A stretch of 64,000 nt of DNA from Polytrichum commune (lineage: Eukaryota; Streptophyta; Polytrichopsida; Polytrichales; Polytrichaceae): NCBI GenBank assembly GCA_950295325.1, contig OX485807.1, positions 29,671,666 through 29,735,665 of the forward strand, given 5' to 3'. The notes beneath the pieces are model-generated. The model saw nothing but the letters and a program-made list of their open reading frames with translations. It was not told the origin of the DNA and did not search any database. The position numbers were made by a program, and so were the translations under genes. Of the stretch, positions 12,511 to 24,139 are shown one piece after another; the first letter of the stretch is position 1, and every line of letters starts with the position of its first letter.

Positions 12511-13156
12511 TTGAAAACAAAAGTGTAAAGTGCACATTAGTACATAGACATGCGCAGGAAGCTCCTAGCCAATGAAAAGGCTCCTCGTGATACTTTTAGC
12601 TCCTCTCAATCTCTCTAATGTAAAAAGGGCTTTTCATAATAAGTACCAAATCTAGCTCCCTCACTTGGACATGTCAATTTCATGACTTCTATTTCATGGG
12701 CCAGATACTTAGGGCTGGTTTACACTACGGTGGAGAAGGCCTCCAGTCGGTCAAGAATGATTGGCCAAGACATGGTTATATGAGGCAAATGGTGGATGTG
12801 CCGGAGAAGAATTAAAGGCAATAAAATATTTCTTAAGGAGTCTTGACCGGTTGAAGTCTAAACACCTAGAGGAGAAGTTTAGCACAGAAGTCCACCGGAG
12901 AAGTCCACCGGTGAAGAGAAGTTCACCTAATGGTGAAAAAAAATTGTGATAAAAAACCATAATAATGAAAATTGCCAAATTGCTAATTGTCAAGTTTGGC
13001 CCATGTAGGAAATAAATGTCTCCTTGGGTGTTTAAGAATGAAGAGGGGAAAACCCATACACATTGGACAAAGCACTACTCTTTGGTATTATTTAAGACAT
13101 GCTCTCCTCTTAATCATCCTCATCAATTTCTCTCTTCTTATCTTTGATCTTCAATC

Positions 13157-13459
13157 ATGGATAATCGAAGAAGAGAGATTTTGTGCTCTCTTATGATCTT
13201 TATGGTTTTGAAGTATTTTATCGTTTCAACTATGGCGATACAAAAAACCATCATGTATCACCATAATGCTTCAATTATGATGATGGCATATTTTTTGTTC
13301 AGGAGCAAGGAGAGGGTGGTGTGGAAATTTGACCGGCCAAGTGGATATGTGTCACAATTTCTTCTTGGATCATATAATGCAAAAATGTTCAAAGATCGTG
13401 TATGGGATCTTCCCTCAAATTCCTTGCAAGTGGAGAAGGGTGTTGAACATAAGCCCTAA
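13157..13459 (+). pseudogene. N-terminal remnant of a PIF/Harbinger transposase
   Basis: One hundred codons start MDNRRREILCSLMIFMVLKY and reach FDRPSGYVSQFLLGSYN, after which the frame is lost. The start resembles MDSRREHIL of element A, and the later segment lines up with the VDRLLLGSWTEKEF region (about residues 70-83) of the open transposase at 50527-51921. The helix-turn-helix and all catalytic blocks are absent, so this copy would depend on a transposase made elsewhere. Confidence 0.65.
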
Positions 13460-14580
13460 AAGCACTTCCTGGAAATTGCCTTGAGGGCTCAAAATAATTC
13501 TCACTACCAATGAGGTCATCCTCATCTTGGCTACTACCAAACTGAAATTGTGAGTAACCAGCCATTGCGAAAAAAAATTGCACAAAAAAAAATCGCTAAG
13601 GAGCTACCACAACAAAGAGAGAGAGCTGGGCTTTTATTGCTTAAAGCTATGCTTACTTTCAAGCTTAGTCTTTGCAATACATCCTCTTATCAAGAGGCCA
13701 CACCATTCTTTTGTATATCCATGTACCTTTCAAAACCCGGGTGGGTGGGTGGGATCCTCTCCCATGGCTACACCCTTGCACATGCAACTATCTATCATGG
13801 TCCTTGTCATTCCTTGGTATCTCTCTAAGCATGTGAATCAACCATAAGTAAATTACATACTAAGGTTTTACCCTTGTGTGCTTAAAGCGAAGTAATGTAT
13901 TCCATATCCAAAGTATGTCAAATTCAAGTATATACCTAGTCCAATATCACTTCAAAAGTCCTATCATAACTTAACATACTGCTTAACATTCTTCATCATT
14001 AGAGAATGTCCAAGCCCTATGTACACACTATTTTTGACAAAAGTTGGTATGCAAAACCTAAAGATGCTATCAAGTTTGTGAAGGGTCTGCCTCACTTGTG
14101 CCCATGCCACCAACCAAATCCAAAGAGAGGGTTAGTAACGTACACGAGGTGAATAACAGCAAAACCCAATTGTTATCTATGTCACACAATAAAGTACAGC
14201 ATGAATACACGTTTGCAACCAAGAATACACATACTTCCATGGAGTACTCTACCTGTTCCTTAGCCATTTGAACCTTGTGTATCCGAGGTTAGAGTTGAGC
14301 TACATACACCTCCCAAAACCTCTAGATTGCACCACTTCCACTAAACACAAAAGTTACTTAGGGTAAACCGCCACCGTGTTCTAACCCTTGAAAGGAGTTC
14401 CTTGTGATCTCACTTTCTTAATATAGAATTAGGTAGTCTATTGTGGCCATAGATGGAGATGCCCTGATCTATGGTACATATTCGTTAGTTGAGACTACCC
14501 TAACCCTAAAGTAACTTTACCTTGGGTTTAGCATAAGTTACTAGGATGGTTCAGTTATGGTTAATACGAAACATAGTATA

Positions 14581-14600
14581 GAGAGAGAGAGAGAGAGAGA
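14581..14600. repeat. (GA)10 microsatellite
   Basis: Perfect GA run inside Harbinger element B. Confidence 0.95.
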
Positions 14601-14682
14601 AGCTTGCCAACACCTTAGGTTTTGAAAAAAACCAGATCTAAAATCTACGGTCCAGATCTGTTTTTGAAAATTAATTTTTTAT

Positions 14683-14768
14683 TGAGTTGGGCTTCTCCGG
14701 AGGAAGAATTTCTTGTCCGGCCTCTTGAGGCCAGACAAGAAACTCCTCCTCATGAGAAGCCCAACTCC
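14683..14768. repeat. Imperfect 42-bp inverted repeat (hairpin) inside Harbinger B
   Basis: The left arm (14683-14724, starting GAGTTGGGCTTCTC and ending GTCCGGCCTC) pairs with the right arm (14727-14768, starting GAGGCCAGACAAGAAA and ending AGAAGCCCAACTC). The loop is two bases and there are a few mismatches. Confidence 0.85.
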
Positions 14769-15262
14769 AAAAAATGCCGCCATGTAGGCGGCCATGTCAT
14801 TTTATCATCCATGAGAAAAGTTCACCACCATTGTTTTCTTCACCTAGTGTAAACACCCACCGGTCAAAAGTTGCATTTTCGACCAATCACAATTGAGAAA
14901 CGCCCTTTTTTCCATGACTGATGGACTTCTCCACCGTAATGTAAACCGGCCCTTATAGCCTTCCCACACCTATTGGTGGTGAGGCCAGTCAGTGACTCCC
15001 ACCAGCAAGGTTGAACTTTTTAATCACTTTATAGGAGTGGCAGCGACTGGTCGCATTGGTCCTGCCACTCGCTCGTTCGCTGTTGTGATCAATAATTTTG
15101 CACGTCGGGTAATTTTTTATTATTAGATAATCTCGAGCAAGATAATTTTGAGTGAGGTGATTCCGCACTTCTAAATAGTTTCAAGCGAGATAATTCGCTA
15201 CGTTTTCACCTTCGCAATGAGTGAGTTTACAGAAAGGCCACAAATTCATATCTCTTTATAAC

Positions 15263-15479
15263 TACACTGAATATGATATTTAGGCAAATCTTACTATGTG
15301 GAATTACGCAATGCTATATCTATTTACTGTACATCTCATATTTTACCAAAAATTGTTAAATTGATAGCTTGGACATTATAAAACATTGAAAACTTTGCTC
15401 GGTAGAAACTCATTTCATTAGTAAAAGGATATAGCACTGTGTAAATCCAAATAGTAAGTCACACTAAATATCATATTTG
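15263..15479. mobile_element. MITE of the ACACTAAAT family
   Basis: The left end is ACACTGAATATGATATTTAG and the right end is CACACTAAATATCATATTT. TGGAATTACGCAATGCTATA near the left is inverted as TATAGCACTGTGTAAATCCA near the right. No coding sequence. Confidence 0.65.
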
Positions 15480-15509
15480 AATAATTTTCCATAGGGGATT
15501 TTTTTGGCA

Positions 15510-15935
15510 TGATCGGTTATAATTCTATTCTTTCCAAGTCCAATTGGTTACATGTTGTGTGAACTTTCGGTTTTTTCTTTATTAATTTGAGATATATTCT
15601 CGATACTCCTCTAGAACGCTTGATAAGTTTTGTGAGGTCTTGTTCAACTGGGTTATTTCTCAAACTCACCGGTTCATCTTCATAATTTAAGGTACATAAT
15701 AATCTTGAAGTCTCAAACTTCAACCGGGTTATTTCTCAAAATCAACTAGTTCATCTTTGTACCTTAAGGTACCAAATTCTACTAGAGTCTCGAACTTCAA
15801 CCTGGTTATTTCTCCAAATCAACTAGTTCATCTTTGTAACTTAAGGTACCAAATTCTACTAAAGTCTCGAACTTCAACCGGGGTATTTCTCCAAATCAAC
15901 CAGTTCATGTGGAAGTAGCCGCCGATTCTCCCCAG
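15510..15935 (-). repeat. Dispersed repeat R, inverted copy, ending in a tandem array of about 79 bp
   Basis: On the minus strand this starts AACTGGTTGATTTGGAGAAA and resembles repeats at 12303 and 16972. Units beginning TTCAACCGGGTTATTTCTC recur at about 15645, 15719, 15798 and 15877, so part of the repeat has been amplified three to four times. Confidence 0.75.
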
Positions 15936-16050
15936 TTCTCGCCCACACTTACTGGCGGCAATGAACGGAGTTCGCCCGTTCACTGCTGCCCATCACCAGT
16001 ATGTGTGTGCGGCCTATTACAAAGCAACAACCGGAGAAAACTGACCATTA

Positions 16051-16957
16051 GGGCCACTTCACACACGAGTCAAGAGCCGTGACCATGAAATTGTGACAGC
16101 CCAAAAGAAAGTGTCCAAAGGCCGTCCCAACGCACCCCCAAAATTATGTAGTGTAGTCACGGACCCTCAAGTGTAGTGTGAAGTCATATGTGACCGGACC
16201 CTCAACCAAATGCTATTTCAACAAGAAAACGGTAGAACCGTGAGGCTCTGTTCTTTATTATGAAAGACTACAATTATAGTTGTCCACTTTGCTCATGCCA
16301 ATTCATGGCTATTCACTATACCAAACCTTTCTTGGATTTTGTGCACCTTCTTCTCAAATACGGGTCAAGGATTGAAGCTACTCATTTATCACCCGAAATT
16401 TTTAAAATAAATAATCAAGAACTACCGAAATAACTATAGTTAACTAGATTTCTTTCAATGCATTTTAGGGAGCACTTATATATAAACTATAGTTAACATC
16501 CACATTAAATAAAGTGGACCAAAAATAAGAAGGACAAGTAACGTTCAAGTGTGAACACAAAGTGGTTAGGAAATTTGCTCTTGAAACGAAGAAGTTGATG
16601 CATAGTCTCTGTCCTACAGACAGAGCCAATAAATGTCTATTCATACGGGTCCTCACACATGATAAAATAGAATAAGTCAATGGTTGTGAGCATTTGGAGT
16701 GCCATGGTCTCCCGGATTCGTGTTAGACCTACCTACAAGAGGTGGTTTTTGAAAATAGTCCGAGTGACCATGAAACATGATCCATTCAATGCCATGTAGG
16801 AATCCATGTAGACTTTACATCCATCTTGCATTCACATACTCCGTTGGTCCCTCAAACGTAGTGTGAAGCAAACTTGGACCGGCTCCGCCTTTTCCACCAA
16901 TGAGAGTGCTTGGAGTGTAATGGTCGCGGGCCCTCAGTCTCATGTGTGACGTGACCC
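16051..16957. mobile_element. TTA-flanked MITE, Harbinger-type
   Basis: The left end GGGCCACTTCACACACGAGT and the minus-strand right end GGGTCACGTCACACATGAG are inverted and both reach GACCAT about 30-40 bases in. TTA flanks both sides (16048-16050 and 16958-16960). At 907 bp with no transposase frame it is non-autonomous. Internally it holds more degenerate copies of the subterminal sequence, for example near 16150-16190 and 16850-16880. Confidence 0.8.
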
Positions 16958-16971
16958 TTAGTTACAGGTGA

Positions 16972-17165
16972 ACCGGTTGAGTTTGAGAAATAACAAGTTG
17001 AAGTTCAAGCCTTCAGAGAATTTACCGATCGTATTTAAAGGAATCTACAGAATATATCCCAAATTAACAAAGAAAAACCGCAAGATCTCAACATGTAAAG
17101 AGCTTGAACTTGGAAACACTAGGATTTTGACCGATTGTATCCAAAAATCTCCCCAGATACTGTTA
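16972..17165 (+). repeat. Dispersed repeat R, copy 3
   Basis: It begins ACCGGTTGAGTTTGAGAAAT and shares GAATTTACCGATC-like, AACACTAGGAT and CTCCCC blocks with 12303-12510. It lies just right of the 16051-16957 MITE, with the inverted copy on the MITE's left. Confidence 0.65.
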
Positions 17166-17349
17166 CAAATGCCCCCCCACAAGCATGCGCACACACACAT
17201 TAATGACTCCTTACAAATGAGTCCAAAGGAGGTTCATTGCTTTTGGGGCAGTCAGCGCGCACCAACAAATATAGATTTATTTGCATTCAATATATATACT
17301 CCACGTTGCATGGGTTTTAGAGTTTTCTTTAGAATGGAACACTTTTTAG

Positions 17350-19190
17350 AATAACACTTGGCATTCCGAGAACCGATGTGACCTGGAAATATTGACGCGC
17401 GTCGATGTCCCATATGGTGTGACTTTGTCCATGACAATCGATCGATAAGCACAAATACTGCCGTGAGGCTTGCTTCCTCTACTAGGACTTATTACTTGGA
17501 CTCATATTGAAGACGCAAAACAATAATACTTTTGTCGTGAGACATGATGCTTAATTTGTCTCACTCACCTGCTGCAAGTTAAGGCATAAATCCCTGCTTT
17601 TTCAGTGAGATTTTCTTTCTTCCTTTCTTATTTTCTATTTTCAAATTAGAAGATCATACTGCTCTCTCATCATTACAGGGCCCAGGCTACAGGGAGAAAT
17701 GGAATTATCACATACAAACATACCTCTCATCCATCTTACATCAAAACTTCACCTCACATGAGTTTGTTGCCGATTCATCTCCAATGACTTGGATTAATCT
17801 GATTCGGGGTCTTATATGCTTCTTATGGTGTCAATGGAACTGAACTCAAAATAGTAGAACCCAAGATGCATGCTATTTCAGGGTTTTGATGTTGGGTGAA
17901 TAAGAGGTAGGCTCGAATGTAATAATTCCCTACTCTTCATGCTACGGTAGCTCATGGTTTCGTGTAATTTGGGTCTATCTAGACTGGTTCCACTGGTGAT
18001 TAGCAAAAGTTTTTAAAATCCATGAAAATCTTTCACCAAATATTTATTAATTATCTCACATATCTCGTGGTTTTCAACAAAAGAATGTTGGACCATAAAC
18101 ATAAGTCCATGCACTTCCTCCCACAAGGCATGCCGGTGTTGATCGGACTCTGATATTTGATGGGTGTGGTTCGGTGAGGATCAACGAACAAACACCATAA
18201 AGACAGTTGTTAGAAAGAGATTGGACTATGTCTTCAAATCATCTTACCTACTTCAAACAATAATGAACACAAATGGGAGGACCCATTTCTTCAATTAAGA
18301 AATTAATAAACAAATATGCACTTCCAAAAACCATAACTAGATCAAGGGAGGTCTCATTTTCAATCCAATTTTTGCTGATGGGACGTCGTAGATCTGCTAA
18401 TACAACACGCATTTCGTTGTGTAAATCTAATCGGTCGAAGTTGGACAACACAAAAAACAAACTGAATAACACCCACATACCTTAGGTCAATATGGTTTGA
18501 AGTGCATTTCTTAGGCTCGGAGAGTAAATGCCTCCAAGCTATGCAATGCTTGTAAGAAGAACATCAAAATATACATTTTACCATTAGAATGACCTGGGTC
18601 ACAAAATTGCAATGAACTCCAGCATGTTGTGAATAATCTTAAAAGCTTTCCAAAATGAAGTACTCACATGCTCAAACTGCACAGATGTTGTGGTGTAAAA
18701 CGAGTGTCAGCTTCTTGACATTTTTTAATTTGTTATCTGGAATGTATCATTCCTCATAGGCAGGAACTTTGAACATCACTTTAACTTAACCCAGTTGAGA
18801 TCCCACCGATGGCCTTTCAATCAGATTAATGGTAGACATGAACTTGCAAATCTACATTTCCTTTCTGCTAAACATGGCCATATTCATTAAAGGGTATTCT
18901 GGGATCTAATCAAAGTTCCTGCATAACTTCAAATATTCTCATCTATGGCAAGAAAAACTGCCAGCTTGAAGTAATTGCAGATTCACAGTAAGCTCTCTTT
19001 AACTGAAATTTTGGCTCACATTTGAAACAATCATGTGTATTCTCAATAATCATCATTAAAAAAAACTCTTCTTGAGCAGAAACCTAGCCAGCATTGCTGT
19101 AGTATTTGGGACATTAGTTTTCATCTCTGAAATGAGGCAAAAGGGGTGAAGACAAGCTGTCATTCACATATGCACGTTCTACAGGTAATC
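17350..19190. other. Gene-free stretch downstream of the ARO locus
   Basis: No coding sequence, inverted repeat or strong tandem repeat is seen; only short chance frames occur. Confidence 0.4.
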
Positions 19191-19199
19191 AACACACTG

Positions 19200-19545
19200 T
19201 CATATGGAGGGCGAAGCGAGAAATTGGTCATTCTTGATTGCAATTTTCTGCAAATACTCTAGATTCTCTTTATACCTAATGAAGAATTAAAACCTAATTG
19301 TCCCTTCTAAAAGGCATCCTTCATATGATACAAATATTTGGCGCATCAAGAGGTAAACTCCCACTAAGTGCTTCAGTGGACATTCCTTAAGCATCGCATC
19401 TTCAAAGACATAGAATAGAATTAAAACATGTAATAGCTAAAAATGAGGCTAATTGTTACTTAAAACATCATAGATATGACCCATTTCTCCTGTGTGAACT
19501 GAAGCTAGAGCTTCCTAATTGATAAAGCTCTGTCATTAACTATGA
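19200..19545 (-). pseudogene. Duplicate of the ARO 3' end (last 20 codons plus 3' flank)
   Basis: This block aligns with 19560-19910 at high identity in the same orientation. At about 19480-19545 the minus strand encodes ELYQLGSSSFSSHRRNGSYL and then TGA. The real ARO end is ELYQLGSSSFSSHRPTGLHL and TGA, so both the frame and the stop survive in the copy. Upstream coding sequence was not duplicated, so it is a tail without a gene unless reached by splicing. Confidence 0.75.
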
Positions 19546-19836
19546 ACAACATGAAGGCATTCAAAACTCTAGCATAAGGGAGGAATTGGGTCTTTCTTGA
19601 TTGCAATCTTCTGCAAATACATTAGAATCTCTTTACAACTGATTATAAAGCTTGAGCCTCATTGTTTCTTTGAGAAGACAACCTTCTTGATACAATAAAA
19701 AAAAAAGACGCATCAGAAAGTTCAATAATTGCAAGATGGACATTTTATAAGTATCATCACATCTTCCAAAAAATGTAGAATGGAAATGAAACATGCACCT
19801 AATAGCTAAAAATGAGGCAAGTTGGTGCTTACATCA

Positions 19837-22800
19837 TCATAGATGTAACCCAGTTGGCCTGTGTGAACTGAAGCTGGAGCTGCCTAATTGATAAAGCTCG
19901 AGCTTTGCAATTGCACCACTCACAAGTGGATGCGCATTCTCATACTTCACCAGCAACTGAGATCGAAGAATAGTCTCAAGTGCCGGTAATGTTTTGGCTC
20001 TCGCCAACGCGTCGCTGTCAGCAACATTTAGTGAGAGGTAACACAAGAGCTCGAGTGCTGCGAGCTGTGACTCGGAATATCCAAAGTTCACCACCAGTTG
20101 AACCAAGTGCTCCGCTGCTCCTTCTTCAAGGATGTTCTTCGAGTGTTCCAGGTGCAAGTAGTTCTCATCACTCGCAAACTTGGAAAGAGCTGTAGCAGCT
20201 TCTGCAGCAACTTGAAAATCCTGACTAGACAGGGCGACAGTCAATGCCGCAATCTGAGGCTTGGCTGGTGCTGGAAAAATTCGGGCCAAACTTCCAATTG
20301 CTTTTGCACACTGCACCTGCAGACACACACATCAAGAACACTTGTAATTGAACTAACAAGCAACATGTTCACAGTACGCGGTTAGCTCCAAACAAACAGA
20401 TCAGATTCAGAATGTCAGACAGCTGCTTGAGTCTACAGGAACAAGAGCTTTGTGCAGTAATCAGAAAAGTTAAGGAAAATTCCTCTCAAACGAGAGAGAG
20501 GTAGAAACTCAGGACTGCAGACCTCTGCACAAAAATCACTGCAGAGAATACAAGTTGCTGGAGCACGACTCTAAAATCTTTAATATCCTTTCTGGCTGCT
20601 TTCATCTGATATTACAATTGAGAGAAAAGATATTGACTCCTTAAAGCAATGTTTTATAAGTACGGAGCACTAGTGTAGGAATGACAAATTACTCTATCAA
20701 TTTATTCTATCAATTTGTTCTACGTAATGTTTTGGGTTCCTTTTTTGTTCTTACAAACCTCAGTTGCCTGAAGGGAGCTGCAAGGACATAAGCTGTCAAC
20801 ACCTTTGAAGACATCTGAGAGGTCTTAGTTAATTTATCTTGGGCACCATAAGATCTAAAGATCTGTTCGGCATATTTATCTGCTCGTTTCTAGAGCCAAT
20901 AGTATGTGTTTCATAAAATTCATTTGCAAACATGGCCCCTTTACCTGGTGAACTCTGGAGCTCCTGTGAAGATATAAATTGTGATAAAAAAGTAAGAGGT
21001 CAACTGACCTGGAGATCAGGTTCTTCATTCTCGTCCCTCAATGCTATCAGTAGCCGTTGCACTACAGCTTTTGCAGATGGTGAGTTGGTTTTGAAAGCAG
21101 ATCGTCGAAGTTCAGGATCCCTTTCAGCTGCAGCTGCAATCTCCATGACAGCCATGATGGAGTTGTATTTCAAATCTCCGTCCCCTGTTTCAATCAGCTT
21201 TGCAAAGCACAGAAGGGCACATGTATCTGTGATAAGTTTGCAATTCTTGATATTGTTGGCTGCAAGTTTCCAGAGAGCATGTGCAGCTTGGACTTTTAAC
21301 CCTAATTTCGTTTCAGGATCTACTTTCTCCCGCAGAGTGGTCTGACGGAGGGACGCTGTCATCCTCGTTCCAGGAAAAACATTTTCTGGACTAGCAAGAG
21401 GTTGAGAAGCACTTTTCATGTGAGTAAGGACAGCCCCGTGGAACATATTTGCAGGACTATTTTTAGCTGAGCTTTTAATGTGAGCCAGAACGGCCCCGGG
21501 CTTCAGTGCAAGTTGTGGACCAGAAGGAGGTAGATCCATGAGGATGTCTGAAGTTTCGTCGACATAACCAAGATGTTGACTGCTCTGAGAACCAGGTTTA
21601 CTCCTCATTCGAGTAATGTTAGTCTGTACAATAGAATGTATGCTATTGTCGCTGTTTGGCTTGCTGGGAGCTCTTTCAACCACAATGGTATCATGGGCAA
21701 GAATAGCAACTAGTAGCCGGATGGCTCCTTGAGCACCAAGCTCCACTTGGGCTTCTTCATCTTGTGAAGCAAAAACTGACATTGCCCATGCAGCTTGCAG
21801 CTGCATCATTTGAAACAATTTAGACCACCATGAGCTCAAAATGCTCTCAGATTTATACCAGTACTTGCTCAGTGCAGCCTTGTACACACACAAAGAAGAA
21901 AAAGACATTACTAGTATTATGAACCTTGAACCATGTCAATAGCAGATACTTGAAGCTTCATTTCTTGTTGAAATTCAACAGGATACTTAATGAGGACACA
22001 TTGATACAGCAGAGAAATGAAAAACTGACATTGCCCATGCAGCTACATCATTTGGAAACATATAGACCACCATGAGCGCAAAATACTTTCAGAATTGTAC
22101 CAATACTTGTTCAAAACAAGTGCAGCCTCATACACACAAAAAAAAACTGCATTACTAGTATTCTAAGCCTTGAAATGTGTCAATGGCAGAGATTTAAGGC
22201 TTCATTTTTCTTTGGTATCCAACAGGAGACTTAATGAAGATACACTAATGCAGCAGAAAAATGAGAACCTGACATTGTCCACACAGCTTGCAACTATAAC
22301 ATTTGGAACAGATTCGACCACCATGAGCTCCTAATACTTTCATAATTGTACCAACACTTGTTCAAAATAAGTGCAGCCTTGTACACACAAAAAAACTAAG
22401 GGAATTACTAAGTATTCTGAACCTTGAAACGTGTCAATGGCAGAGACTTCAAGCTTCATTTCTCTATGCAATTCAACAGGAGACTTGAAGAAGATACATT
22501 GATAAAGCGGAGAAATGGAAAACTAATCTTGCCCATGCAGATTGCAGATATATCCTTTGAAACAATATGGATCACCATGAGCTCAAAATGCTTTCAAGGG
22601 TTGTACCAACACTCATTCAAACAAGTGCAGCCTCATGCACACAAAAAAGAAGATGGGCATTACTAGTATTCTGAACCTTGAAACTTGTCAATGGCTGAGA
22701 CTTGATGAAGGTATATTGATAAAGCAGAGAATGAAAAACTGATCTTGCCCATGCAGATTGCAGTTGTATCATTTGAAACAATTTCGACCACCATGAGCTC

Positions 22801-23981
22801 AAAATGCTTCAAGAATTGTACAAAGAATGATTTAACACAATTGCAGCCTCATACGCAATCAAGGGCATTATTAGCATTCTGAACCTTGAAACTTGTCAAT
22901 GGCAGAGATTTGAAACTTCATTTCCCTCTGAGCTTAACAGGAGACTTAGTGGTATACATTGATATAGCTGAGAAATGATTGACTGACATTGCCTATGCAG
23001 CTATATCATTTGAAACAAAATTGACCATCATGGGCTCACAATGCTTCCAGAATTGTACAAAGACTGGGTTTAAACAGAATGCAGCCTCATACGCAATCAA
23101 GGGCATTATCAGCATTCTAAATCTTGAATGCATTCAAAAGGAGACTTGATAAAAATACATCGATACAGCAGAGGAAATGAAAATTTGACAACCTGAACTT
23201 TCATGGACACTGAATGGCTGGCCATAATATGAGTGAACACACAGCAAGCTCCCTCCTTCCGCAAGTCCTGTACTCGTTGCTTGTCCCTCGCCAACTTACC
23301 CAAAGTTGTGGCAGCCGCTTCTTGGCCTTCCACTGTCCCTTCCTTAAGCAACCGCAGTAATGGGGGCACTCCTCCCTCTTCAATAATAATTTTCACATTC
23401 CTTTCATTGTCTTTTGCCAAGGTACCTAGGTATGCTGCCCCATCAGCTTTCTCCTCCGGTGTTCCCACATGTACAATAGAGACTTGCTCCCACACAAGGG
23501 CCAATACAGGATCAGTGGAAGCAATGGGAGGCAATCCTGCATATTCACATCTGTCATCTCCACTGGATGAAATGTTCAATAGCCATGTGACATCCCCAAT
23601 TGAGCTTTCCAGCCACAAATTCACCTTTTTGAAGTCTGTGGTAGTTGTGATTGTCATCACCCTCTTCAATATAAAGCTCCTCTCACATTTTTTCACTAAC
23701 CCTAGCGCCTTCTCCAGTGCTTTCAGCACTTCAACCATAATCCGCCGGGTTGGCCGCTCATACAGTCCTGCCGCATTGGCAGTTGAAAATCGAGCAGCTT
23801 GTCGAAGTAACTGTACAAGCCTCTCCACTTTCTTATTCAGATCCGCACACTCCTGCTTGAAGGAATCGGCTTCTTCCACTCCTTTGCGTACCATCTCTGC
23901 AATTTGTATTGGAAAGGCTAACAGATCCTCTATCCTAAGATCCATGTGCAGTGCCTTGTAGGTTTCCATACTGGCCTCCAT
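19837..23981 (-). CDS. ARMADILLO REPEAT ONLY (ARO) protein
   Basis: Three exons join in phase 0: 23981-23193, 21800-21009 and 20316-19837 (686 residues). Donors are CAG|GTTGTC and CAG|GTCAGT; acceptors are GATGCAG|CTGCAAG and CTGCAG|GTGCAG. Arabidopsis ARO1 is about 660 residues, so the length fits. The N-terminal helical region (IQIAEMVRKGVEEADSF, RPTRRIMVEVLKALEKA, ESSIGDVTWLL) is typical of ARO proteins. Armadillo-type repeats follow: NVKIIIEEGGVPPLLRLLKE in exon 1, ELGAQGAIRLLVAIL and KVQAAHALWKLAANN in exon 2, VQCAKAIGSLARIF in exon 3. ARO proteins act at the plasma membrane and cytosol of tip-growing plant cells, recruiting GAPs that tune ROP GTPases (established knowledge). The start is the first ATG; an in-frame TTG at 23990 is ignored. 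No frame break is seen. Tandem arrays surround and invade the gene. Confidence 0.9.
20317..21008 (-). other. ARO intron 2
   Basis: A GT...AG intron of 692 bp between exons 2 and 3, phase 0. Nothing notable is seen inside. Confidence 0.8.
21770..23190 (-). repeat. Six-copy tandem array filling ARO intron 1
   Basis: Units of about 215-255 bp start near 21774, 22020, 22262, 22516, 22735 and 22976. Each has a version of CTGACATTGCCCATGCAG, then ACCACCATGAGCTCAAAAT, TGCAGCCTCATACACACA, TTCTGAACCTTGAAAC and AACAGGAGACTTAATG in the same order. The first unit overlaps the first codons of exon 2 and its acceptor, so each further unit carries a decayed copy of that exon start (for example QLQSAWARSVF near 22740-22770). 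The array takes up essentially all of the intron. Confidence 0.9.
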
Positions 23982-24139
23982 GTTGCCCAAAATTTCCTAT
24001 CGGTGCTCGGATTGAAACAAAGATATCCTACCGATTAATGCACCTTGAAATGCTGTATACCTCCTGCTCGGATGCAAATCAACATCACCTGTGATCACAA
24101 AATGTCACAGGGATGTCTCGATCTCGATGTTAAACTCCA

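Larger units (their letters stand above)
12712..14952. mobile_element. Non-autonomous PIF/Harbinger element B with TTA target-site duplication
   Basis: The left terminal repeat is GGGCTGGTTTACACTACGG and the right, read on the minus strand, is GGGCCGGTTTACATTACGG; both continue into TGGAGAAG. TTA flanks both sides (12709-12711 and 14953-14955). The element is 2241 bp and keeps only an N-terminal transposase remnant (13157-13459). A strong 42-bp hairpin (14683-14768) and a (GA)10 run (14581-14600) lie near the right end. The ends resemble those of element A and the complete element at 50194-53576. Confidence 0.88.

Noticed and set aside
23233-23961. 242-codon plus-strand frame
   Set aside because: Antisense shadow of ARO exon 1.
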